Source of the DNA: Bacteroidia bacterium
Lineage (GTDB): Bacteria; Bacteroidota; Bacteroidia; Bacteroidales; UBA932
DNA length: 11,604 nucleotides
Reading direction: 5' to 3'
NCBI GenBank assembly: GCA_021153285.1
Contig: JAGKTT010000054.1
Coordinates: 1-11,604 of the forward strand
Below the pieces are notes generated by a model that did no database searches, was not told the origin of the DNA, and saw only the letters and a list, made by a program, of their open reading frames with translations. This document shows, piece by piece, positions 5,224-11,604 of the stretch. The position numbers were made by a program, and so were the translations under genes. Position 1 is the stretch's first letter; the number at the start of each line of letters is the position of its first letter.

Positions 5224-5255
5224 CAAAGTTATTTATGGCACTTCCTCCTGCCAAA
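5224..5255 (-). promoter_or_regulatory. Bacteroidetes-type promoter of the RHH-like gene
   Basis: On the minus strand TTTG (5255-5252), 20 bases, then TAACTTTG (5231-5224) matches the Bacteroidetes sigma-ABfr consensus TTTG-N19-21-TAnnTTTG. Transcription would start near 5216-5219, at the edge of the octamer array, giving a leader of about 140 nt made of the repeats. Confidence 0.7.
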
Positions 5256-5590
5256 TTTTACCGCTTTTTCGGTCAAAAATGCTCCGGAAAACAGCCATTT
5301 TTAGAGAGTTCAAAACAAGCCTTCCAGCAGCGGTTTCATCTGAGCGTTAGTCCAGATTGCAAGATGTGTGTACGTGTCACGAACACGGGGAAAATGAGTC
5401 ATGAATGCCGTGTTTAATGATGCTACCTGATTGTTGTATGACGGCTATCTGACAGGACTGTTAATGATCCTCGTAATTTGTTTTGTGTGTCACATAATAA
5501 TGCTAGGAAATATCATATTAGTTCATGAAGTTTTGCTTCCAACTTAGGTTTCAATGATGAACCTATAATTCAAAGTTCTCCCTCTCTACT
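5256..5590. other. Gene-poor stretch between element backbone and R-M cargo
   Basis: I see no convincing gene here. A 66-codon plus-strand frame (5217-5417) overlaps the promoter and the repeat array and resembles nothing I know. One imperfect palindrome, GTGTACGTG-T-CACGAACAC (5368-5386, one mismatch), could be an operator or nick-region element. A weak hairpin joins AGGTT and AACCT around 5546-5563. This is the likely place where cargo was joined to the backbone, but no direct repeat marking the joint is evident. Confidence 0.4.
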
Positions 5591-5603
5591 TTGAAAAAAT
5601 TCT

Positions 5604-5611
5604 TATATTTG
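5604..5611 (+). promoter_or_regulatory. -7 box of the hsd operon promoter
   Basis: TATATTTG fits TAnnTTTG exactly and lies 30 bp before the ATG of hsdR. No TTTG is found about 19 bases upstream, although a TTTG at 5590-5593 is close by. It supports a transcript starting near 5618 and hence a start codon at 5642. Confidence 0.5.
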
Positions 5612-5641
5612 TTGATTAAAGCAGAAAACAAATCCTTAATT

Positions 5642-8455
5642 ATGACGACACAAAGCGAAAATGCACTGGAACAGGGGTTGATCAGGACTCTGCAGGAGAA
5701 TAGTTATGAGTATGTGGAGATAAAGGAAGAAGACAATCTCCGCAGCAATTTCAAACATCAGCTGGAGAAACATAATGCGAAGGAACTTGCATTACATGGT
5801 CGTGAGCACTTCACTGATAAGGAATTTGACAGGATTCTTATCCATCTTGAGGGTGGTACTCGTTTTGAGAAAGCAAAGAAGCTCCGTGATCTATTCCCCT
5901 TGGAGACAGAAGATGGAGACCGTATTTGGGTGAGTTTTCTGAATACTCAGAGCTGGTGTCAGAATGAATTTCAAGTTGCAAATCAAATCACTGTAGAGGG
6001 ACGAAAGAAGTGTCGTTACGATGTGACCATTCTGATAAACGGTTTGCCATTGGTACAGATAGAGCTGAAAAAGCGTGGGGTGGAATTGAAGCAGGCTTAT
6101 AATCAAGTTCAGAGGTATCACAAGACTTCATTTCATGGTCTGTTTGACTACATACAGATATTTGTGATATCGAATGGAGTGAACACCAGATATTTTGCCA
6201 ATAACCCAAACGGAGGATATAAGTTCACATTCAACTGGACAGATGCTGAAAATCATCCGTTCAACGAACTTAATATGTTTGCCAACTTTTTCTTTGACAA
6301 GTGTACACTTGGAAAGATAATCAGCAAATATATTGTTCTTCATGAAGGAGATAAGTCTCTGATGGTGCTGCGCCCATATCAGTATTATGCAGTTGAGCGT
6401 ATTATTGACAGGGTAGCAAACTCCAATAAGAATGGTTATGTATGGCACACGACAGGAGCAGGAAAGACTCTGACTTCATTCAAGGCAGCGCAGTTGGTCA
6501 GCGAACTGGATGGAATTGACAAGGTGCTTTTTGTTGTTGATCGCCATGACCTTGATACGCAGACAAAGAGTGAGTATGAGGCATTTGAAGCTGGCGCAGT
6601 CGATGGCACAGATAATACTTATCAGCTCATCAATAAGTTAAGCGGAAACTCAAAGATTCTGATTACAACAATTCAGAAACTCAACTGTGCGGTGACTCGT
6701 GACTACTACAATAAGCATCTCCAAGAGGTGAGGAATAAGAAGGTGGTCATGATATTTGATGAGTGCCACCGCAGCCACTTCGGGGATTGCCACAAGAATA
6801 TCGTAGGATTTTTCCACAACCTTCAGATATTCGGCTTTACCGGAACACCTATTTTCGTGGAGAATGCCAAGCAGGAACATACCACCGCAGAGGTCTTTGG
6901 AGAGTGTCTGCACAAGTATCTTATCAAGGATGCTATTGCAGATGAGAATGTGCTGGGTTTCCTTGTTGAGTACTACAAAGGTGACTCGGGCGTTGATATG
7001 ATGGCTGAAGTCCGTATGCAGGAAATCGCGCAATTTGTTCTGAATAACTACAATAAGTCCACCTTTGATGGTGAGTATAATGCGTTGTTTGCTGTGCAGT
7101 CTGTGCCGATGCTCGTGTCATACTATAAGATATTTAAGCAGCTTAATCCGAAAATCAAGATAGGAGCAATCTTTACTTATGCTGCCAATGGAAGTCAAGA
7201 TGATGAACTGACAGGCATGGGGCAGGGCTTTGCCAATGACAAGGTGACATCGGATGACCTGCAGATGATTATGGATGATTACAATAATATGTTCGGTACA
7301 GCCTACACGACTGATAATTTCGGAGCATATTATGACGATGTGAACGAGCGCATGAAGAAGCGCAAGAAGGATATGGAGCCTCTTGACCTTCTCTTGGTGG
7401 TCGGCATGTTCCTTACAGGATTTGATGCAAAGAAACTGAATACTTTATATGTCGATAAAAATCTTGAATATCATGGTCTGCTGCAGGCGTTCAGTCGTAC
7501 AAACCGAGTGTTGAATGAGAAGAAGCGGTTTGGAAAGGTCGTTTGTTTCAGAGACCTCAAGGCAAATGTCGATGCTTCCATCAAGTTGTTCAGCAACAAC
7601 TCGCCTAATGAGACTATCATTCGAGAGCCATATGAGAAAGTACGAAAAGAACTTAATATCAAGATGATTGAGTTCTTGGAGAAGTATCCATCTCCGGCTT
7701 TCATAGATACTCTTCAGAGTGAAAATGAGAAGAGGAAGTTTGTCCTTGCATTCCGAGACATTATTCGTGGAAAGATAGAGGTGCAGATATATGAGGATTA
7801 CGATGCCGACGACCCTTACTTCATTATGGATGAACAGGAGTACATGGATTTCCGTAGCAAATATCTGGACATTACTATCGGTGTGGTCGATAAGCCGGAA
7901 GAGGGCGGTAAGTTGGAAGAACCTCAGTCAGATTATGGCGACACGAAGCTGGAGGATATAGACTTCTGTCTGGAGTTGTTGCATAGTGACATCATAAATG
8001 TGGCATACATCCTTGCACTGATTGAAGAACTTGACCCGACAAGTGAAGACTATGGTCAGAAACGCCAGCAGATTCTTGATACGATGATTAAGGATGCTGC
8101 AATGCGTAGCAAGACCAAACTCATCGATGGCTTCATCCGTCAGAATGTGGATGATGACCAGATTGGCTTTAATAGGTCAAAGGCAGATGGCTCGATGGAT
8201 TTGGAAAGCCGACTCACAGAATATATCTCTAAGGAAAAGAACAAGGCAATAGATGACCTTGCCGATGATGAGGGCTTGGATGTTGAGGCTATTCGTGAGT
8301 TCTTCAAGGAATACGATTATCTGCAGCGCGAGAAGACGGAAATCATACAGAATGCCATCCTTCAGAAGAGGGTAGGCCTGAAAGAACGCAAGAGTATTTT
8401 TACTCGCGTGATGTCAAAACTAAGAGCAATTATAGATACCTTTAGCTGGGAATAA
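5642..8455 (+). CDS. hsdR: Type I restriction endonuclease subunit R (HsdR)
   Basis: This is the motor and nuclease subunit of a Type I R-M complex. It translocates DNA with ATP and cleaves unmethylated DNA at a distance. From ATG 5642 the protein has 937 aa, normal for the family. A TTG at 5591 would add 17 residues but would precede the -7 box. The N-terminal nuclease has D127 and E141-x-K143 (QIELKK), a PD-(D/E)XK site. The SF2 motor follows: Walker A TTGAGKT (K275), Walker B DECH (373-376), motif III GFTGTP (398-403) and motif VI QAFSRTNR (615-622). The C-terminal helical region (about 750-937) should dock on the methylase. All key residues are intact. It is the first gene of the operon, 14 bp before hsdM. 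Confidence 0.95.
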   Translation: MTTQSENALEQGLIRTLQENSYEYVEIKEEDNLRSNFKHQLEKHNAKELALHGREHFTDKEFDRILIHLEGGTRFEKAKKLRDLFPLETEDGDRIWVSFLNTQSWCQNEFQVANQITVEGRKKCRYDVTILINGLPLVQIELKKRGVELKQAYNQVQRYHKTSFHGLFDYIQIFVISNGVNTRYFANNPNGGYKFTFNWTDAENHPFNELNMFANFFFDKCTLGKIISKYIVLHEGDKSLMVLRPYQYYAVERIIDRVANSNKNGYVWHTTGAGKTLTSFKAAQLVSELDGIDKVLFVVDRHDLDTQTKSEYEAFEAGAVDGTDNTYQLINKLSGNSKILITTIQKLNCAVTRDYYNKHLQEVRNKKVVMIFDECHRSHFGDCHKNIVGFFHNLQIFGFTGTPIFVENAKQEHTTAEVFGECLHKYLIKDAIADENVLGFLVEYYKGDSGVDMMAEVRMQEIAQFVLNNYNKSTFDGEYNALFAVQSVPMLVSYYKIFKQLNPKIKIGAIFTYAANGSQDDELTGMGQGFANDKVTSDDLQMIMDDYNNMFGTAYTTDNFGAYYDDVNERMKKRKKDMEPLDLLLVVGMFLTGFDAKKLNTLYVDKNLEYHGLLQAFSRTNRVLNEKKRFGKVVCFRDLKANVDASIKLFSNNSPNETIIREPYEKVRKELNIKMIEFLEKYPSPAFIDTLQSENEKRKFVLAFRDIIRGKIEVQIYEDYDADDPYFIMDEQEYMDFRSKYLDITIGVVDKPEEGGKLEEPQSDYGDTKLEDIDFCLELLHSDIINVAYILALIEELDPTSEDYGQKRQQILDTMIKDAAMRSKTKLIDGFIRQNVDDDQIGFNRSKADGSMDLESRLTEYISKEKNKAIDDLADDEGLDVEAIREFFKEYDYLQREKTEIIQNAILQKRVGLKERKSIFTRVMSKLRAIIDTFSWE

Positions 8456-8469
8456 GAAAATAACATATT

Positions 8470-10014
8470 ATGAGCGAAGAATTACAGCAGAAATTACGCA
8501 GTCAATTGTGGACTGTGGCAAACACCCTTAGAGGAAATATGTCGGCAGGGGATTTTATGTATTTTACCCTCGGCTTCATTTTCTATAAGTATCTCTCGGA
8601 AAAGATAGAGTTGCGTGCTAATGAGATACTTCAGTATGATGGTGTGAATTTCAAAGAGGCGTGGAGTGGCGATGATGATGAACTGAAAGAAGTTCTGAAG
8701 GAGCAGTGCATTCAAGACTTAGGTTATTTTGTCGAGCCGGAATACTTGTATTCAACAATCATTTCCAAGATAGAACACAAGGAGAACATCCTGCCTGCTC
8801 TTGAGAGGTCGCTGAAGAAGATAGAAGACAGTACAATCGGACAAGAGTCAGAGGATGACTTTGGTGGATTGTTCTCAGACATTGACCTTGCTTCTCCGAA
8901 GTTGGGTAAGACCGCTGACGACAAGAATAAGCTCATTAGCGATGTCCTCGTGGCATTGGACGGCATTGATTTCGGTTTGAACGATGCACAGGAGATAGAC
9001 ATTCTTGGCGACGCATACGAGTATATGATTGGTCAGTTCGCAGCCGGAGCAGGTAAGAAGGCAGGAGAGTTCTATACTCCGCAGGAGGTTAGTCAGATTC
9101 TTTCGGAGATTGTGACAATCGGCAAGACCCGTCTCAAGACCGTATATGACCCGACATGTGGCTCCGGCTCACTATTGCTTCGTACTGCTCGCGGAGGTAA
9201 TGCTGATGCTATTTACGGACAGGAAAAGAATCCGACTACATTCAACCTTGCAAGAATGAATATGCTTCTGCATGGTGTGAAGTACAAGGATTTCAGCATT
9301 GAGAATGGAGACACCTTGGAGGCTGATGAATTTGGTGAGCAGCAGTTTGATGCAGTTGTCGCAAATCCTCCGTTCTCTGCTGAATGGTCTGCAGATAATA
9401 AGTTCAACAACGATGATCGATTCAGTAAGGCAGGTGTTCTAGCTCCTAAGTCAAAGGCAGACTATGCGTTCATCCTTCATATGATATACCATTTGAACGA
9501 TGGTGGTACAATGGCTTGCGTGGCTCCTCATGGCGTATTGTTCAGAGGCTCTGCCGAGGGCAAGATTCGTCAGTATCTGATTGAGAAGAAGAATTACATT
9601 GATGCAATCATCGGTCTTCCAGCAAATATCTTCTACGGTACAAGTATTCCGACATGTATTCTCGTGATGAAGAAGTGCAGAAAGGAAGACGACAATATCC
9701 TTTTCATTGATGCCAGCAAGGAGTTTGAGAAGGTTAAAACACAGAACAAACTCCGTCCGGAGCATATCGAGAAAATCATCGACACATACCGCAATCGTAC
9801 CGAGATTGAGAAATATAGCCACTTGGCTACCCTTGAGGAGATAAAGGAGAACGACTATAACCTCAATATCCCTCGCTATGTCGATACCTTTGAGGAGGAA
9901 GAGGAAATCGATATCAAGGCTGTTATGGCTGAAATCAAGGAGTTGGAAGCAAAAAGAGCTGACCTTGATGCTCGGATAGAAGTGTATCTTAAAGAGTTGG
10001 GTATTGTTGAATAA
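8470..10014 (+). CDS. hsdM: Type I DNA methyltransferase subunit M (HsdM)
   Basis: This 514-aa protein is of normal family length. It transfers a methyl group from S-adenosylmethionine to adenine N6 in the site chosen by HsdS, and it is needed for restriction too. The N-terminal helical HsdM_N domain spans about 1-150 (LWTVANTLRG near residue 13). In the catalytic domain, GEFYTPQEVSQ precedes SAM motif I DPTCGSG (227-233) and catalytic motif IV NPPF (299-302). The C-terminal tail (about 470-512) is charged and helical, suiting contact with HsdS. Motifs are complete, so the enzyme should be active if it has a specificity partner. The stop lies 13 bp before the next gene's ATG. Confidence 0.96.
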   Translation: MSEELQQKLRSQLWTVANTLRGNMSAGDFMYFTLGFIFYKYLSEKIELRANEILQYDGVNFKEAWSGDDDELKEVLKEQCIQDLGYFVEPEYLYSTIISKIEHKENILPALERSLKKIEDSTIGQESEDDFGGLFSDIDLASPKLGKTADDKNKLISDVLVALDGIDFGLNDAQEIDILGDAYEYMIGQFAAGAGKKAGEFYTPQEVSQILSEIVTIGKTRLKTVYDPTCGSGSLLLRTARGGNADAIYGQEKNPTTFNLARMNMLLHGVKYKDFSIENGDTLEADEFGEQQFDAVVANPPFSAEWSADNKFNNDDRFSKAGVLAPKSKADYAFILHMIYHLNDGGTMACVAPHGVLFRGSAEGKIRQYLIEKKNYIDAIIGLPANIFYGTSIPTCILVMKKCRKEDDNILFIDASKEFEKVKTQNKLRPEHIEKIIDTYRNRTEIEKYSHLATLEEIKENDYNLNIPRYVDTFEEEEEIDIKAVMAEIKELEAKRADLDARIEVYLKELGIVE

Positions 10015-10027
10015 AGATTTTGTTGCT

Positions 10028-11083
10028 ATGCAGGAATTAACGGATATTAAGGTTGAAGAGCAGCTGTTCTCAGATGTTTGCAGTATAATTGACGGAACGA
10101 GAAATCGCATCGCCACCTACTTGAATACAGAAGTATGTATGACCAATTGGTATGTAGGCAAACGAATAAAGGAGGATGTACTCAAAAATCAGAGGGCAGA
10201 GTATGGTAAGCAAATACTCAAGAATCTAGCCTCACGTCTGTCTGAGAAATACGGTACAGGATGGGGTGTCGGAAAGCTCAAACATTGTGTACGCAGCGCG
10301 TATCTTTTTACGGAAGAGGAAATAGGATACGCAGTGCGTAGCCAATTGACATGGACTCATCTGCGTTCGTTGATGGGAGTAAAAGACGAACTGGCTCGTA
10401 CTTTCTATATGGAGATGTGTCGTATTGAACATTGGGATACACGCACATTGGACGATAAGATAGATTCTCAACTCTATGAGCGTACTGCAATCAGCAGAAG
10501 ACCGGAAGAGGTCATCAAACGAGAGTTGCAAAATGTTAAGGAGACGAATACTCTTGTGCCGGATTTGGTGTTCCGTAGTAGTTATCTTTTGGACATATTG
10601 GGACTGCCGGATACATTCTCCGAGAAGGACTTAGAAGATTCCATCCTTTCTCAAATTCAGTTGTTTATCAAGGAGTTTGGCTCTGATTTCGCTTTCCTAG
10701 ACCGTCAGAAACGCATTACTGTCGATTCTGTGGACTACTATATAGACCTTTTGTTTTTCCACCGTGGGTTAAAGCGGTTGGTTGTCGTCGATTTGAAGTT
10801 AGGAAAGTTCAAGCCGGAGTATGAAGGTCAAATGCTGCTGTATCTGCGTTATCTGAATAAGAATGAACGCAGAGAAGGTGAGGAGTCTCCGATAGGACTG
10901 ATTCTGTGTTCGGAAGGTAATACTGAACACATTGAATATCTGATGCTCGAAGAGGATAGCCCAATTCGTGTGGCGCAGTATTATACTAAACTTCCGGACA
11001 AGAAATTATTGTCTGAGAAATTGCAGCGTGCAATCGCAATAGCAAAAGAGTATTATGTTGAACATAATCCAAAGAAGGAATAG
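10028..11083 (+). CDS. yhcG: DUF1016 / YhcG-type PD-(D/E)XK nuclease embedded in the hsd operon
   Basis: This 351-aa protein starts at ATG 10028. A TTG at 10004 overlapping hsdM would add 8 residues. The N-terminal DUF1016 domain (about 10-160) includes the NWYVGKRIKEDVLKNQRAEYG-type region and the family-typical QLTWTHLRSLM. The C-terminal nuclease domain (about 175-335) shows D240 in YYIDLLFFHR, D255-x-K257 in VVDLKLGKF and Q268 in EYEGQML, a complete PD-(D/E)XK pattern. Family members are common in bacterial defence neighbourhoods and often sit between Type I R-M genes in Bacteroidetes. Their exact role is not settled. Here it lies between hsdM and hsdS with gaps of 13 and 2 bp, so it is surely co-expressed with them and may recognise or process the same DNA. 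Confidence 0.88.
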   Translation: MQELTDIKVEEQLFSDVCSIIDGTRNRIATYLNTEVCMTNWYVGKRIKEDVLKNQRAEYGKQILKNLASRLSEKYGTGWGVGKLKHCVRSAYLFTEEEIGYAVRSQLTWTHLRSLMGVKDELARTFYMEMCRIEHWDTRTLDDKIDSQLYERTAISRRPEEVIKRELQNVKETNTLVPDLVFRSSYLLDILGLPDTFSEKDLEDSILSQIQLFIKEFGSDFAFLDRQKRITVDSVDYYIDLLFFHRGLKRLVVVDLKLGKFKPEYEGQMLLYLRYLNKNERREGEESPIGLILCSEGNTEHIEYLMLEEDSPIRVAQYYTKLPDKKLLSEKLQRAIAIAKEYYVEHNPKKE

Positions 11084-11085
11084 TC

Positions 11086-11511
11086 ATGGCTGCAGAAAAG
11101 AACAATAAAACCCTCAATGTTCCGAATTTGAGATTTCCGGAGTTTAGTGGGGAGTGGGAGAAGTACTTGTTGAAGAGTATTACCAACATTTATGATGGGA
11201 CTCATCAGACGCCTAAATATACAAAAAGTGGAGTGCCGTTTATAAGTGTGGAAGATGTTACTCAAAAATCTTCAAAGGAACAAAAATATATATCTGAGCA
11301 GGATTTTCATAATAATTTTCGTAATCCACCGCAAAAGGGCGATATCTTGATGACTCGAATTGGCGACATTGGTACACCATGTATTGTACCCACAAATGAA
11401 GCCCTCGGTTACTATGTTAGTTTAGCCTTGATTCGCCCATTCGAAAAATTGCAAAGTTGCTTCCTTAATTATGTAATTCAAAGTAATTCATTTAAGAGGG
11501 AGCTACATTAG
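11086..11511 (+). pseudogene. hsdS: Type I specificity subunit (HsdS), truncated after about 141 codons
   Basis: HsdS normally has about 380-450 aa with two target-recognition domains, each reading half of a bipartite site. This gene begins properly, 2 bp after the upstream stop, with the family-typical NVPNLRFPEFSGEW (residues 11-24). It carries the first domain's KGDILMTRIGDIG (84-96), and QSNSFKRELH (132-141) normally leads into the first conserved spacer helix. Coding then stops abruptly at TAG (11509-11511), where the sequence changes to AT-rich DNA that looks like an insertion-sequence end. The second domain and both spacer regions are missing. The product cannot make a normal specificity subunit. 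A half-subunit acting as a dimer is conceivable but lacks the dimerising helix. The rest of hsdS may lie beyond the inserted element, outside the window. Confidence 0.82.
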
Positions 11512-11604
11512 TGTCCACTAAAAATTTATAAATAGCTCATTGAAAATACTGATAATTAGATAGTTAGGGGTAGTTTTAGGACCGAACGGTTTTGATTTCT
11601 ATAT
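11509..11604. mobile_element. Probable end of an insertion sequence interrupting hsdS (continues beyond window)
   Basis: At 11509 the hsdS reading frame is lost. TAGTGTCCACTAAAAA is followed by about 80 bases of AT-rich non-coding sequence with no similarity to HsdS. A terminus starting near GTGTCCACT followed by A-rich leader DNA is what the outer end of a Bacteroidales IS looks like. The IS family cannot be set because no transposase or second end is in view. A simple deletion or an inversion joint within hsdS would be alternative explanations. Confidence 0.5.

Larger units (their letters stand above)
367..11604. mobile_element. Integrative element (tRNA-targeting) carrying a Type I R-M island; right end not in window
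   Basis: The inferred element runs from the broken tRNA at its left edge, through a tyrosine recombinase, small DNA-binding proteins and a DUF3987 P-loop protein, to an hsdR-hsdM-yhcG-hsdS cargo. The right boundary is not visible because the tRNA block is not repeated in the window. I recognise no relaxase, type IV coupling protein or conjugation genes. If mobile, the element would need either genes beyond the window or a helper. Alternatives are a cryptic genomic island or a phage satellite. Confidence 0.6.

Noticed and set aside
5217..5417. 66-codon plus-strand frame
   Set aside because: It overlaps the promoter and last unit of the octamer array. The protein resembles nothing I know and has no initiation context.
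6650..7033. 127-codon open frame on the minus strand
   Set aside because: It is antisense to the helicase motifs of hsdR, which are fully conserved on the plus strand.
9451..10116. 221-codon open frame on the minus strand
   Set aside because: It lies wholly opposite hsdM and the start of the DUF1016 gene, both of which have complete family motifs. Its protein has no recognisable domain and a composition typical of an antisense frame.
11086..11604. Invertible (phase-variable) hsdS junction
   Set aside because: Such inversions usually occur in the conserved spacer after the first recognition domain and keep an open frame on both sides. Here the frame ends immediately in non-coding DNA, and no inverted partner is in the window.

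Overview
The window looks like DNA from a member of the order Bacteroidales (Bacteroides/Prevotella-like). Three things point there: the protein families (DUF3853, DUF3987, and a tyrosine recombinase lacking the first catalytic arginine), promoter-like TAnnTTTG boxes of the Bacteroidetes sigma-ABfr type, and AT-leaning intergenic DNA with weak Shine-Dalgarno signals. No species is claimed.

Left junction (1-538). Positions 325-366 hold, on the minus strand, the 3' half of a tRNA gene with a CAT anticodon, running from anticodon loop to discriminator base. Its rho-independent terminator follows at 293-320. The 5' half is absent. I read this as the attachment junction of an integrative element: chromosome lies to the left, element to the right. 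A tyrosine recombinase (539-1981) starts about 170 bp inside, behind short direct repeats that look like arm-type integrase sites.

Element backbone (1982-5590). This part is rich in repeats. It has several hairpins, a small winged-helix protein (2394-2699) flanked by two families of short direct repeats, a DUF3853 protein (2970-3272) and a DUF3987 P-loop protein (3277-4569). After two more hairpins comes a convergent gene (4787-5080, minus) for a 97-aa ribbon-helix-helix-like protein. The DNA between its promoter and its start codon is filled by a degenerate array of 18 consecutive 8-bp units (5079-5222, consensus ATRTGYTA). I consider this array the most unusual object here. No relaxase or oriT is recognised.

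Cargo (5591-11604). A Type I restriction-modification operon follows: hsdR (5642-8455), hsdM (8470-10014), a DUF1016/YhcG-type PD-(D/E)XK nuclease gene (10028-11083) and hsdS (11086 onward). The four genes are on one strand with gaps of 2-14 bp, so they are probably co-transcribed. hsdS breaks off after about 141 codons, just before the end of its first target-recognition domain. The stop codon and following AT-rich sequence look like the end of an insertion sequence that continues out of the window.

How it fits together. HsdR cuts, HsdM methylates and HsdS gives specificity to both. With hsdS broken, the system in this cell may be silent unless another hsdS supplies specificity. The embedded DUF1016 nuclease may act with or beside the R-M complex. 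The recombinase would move the island at the tRNA gene, and the DUF3987/DUF3853 pair may support replication or maintenance of the excised form.
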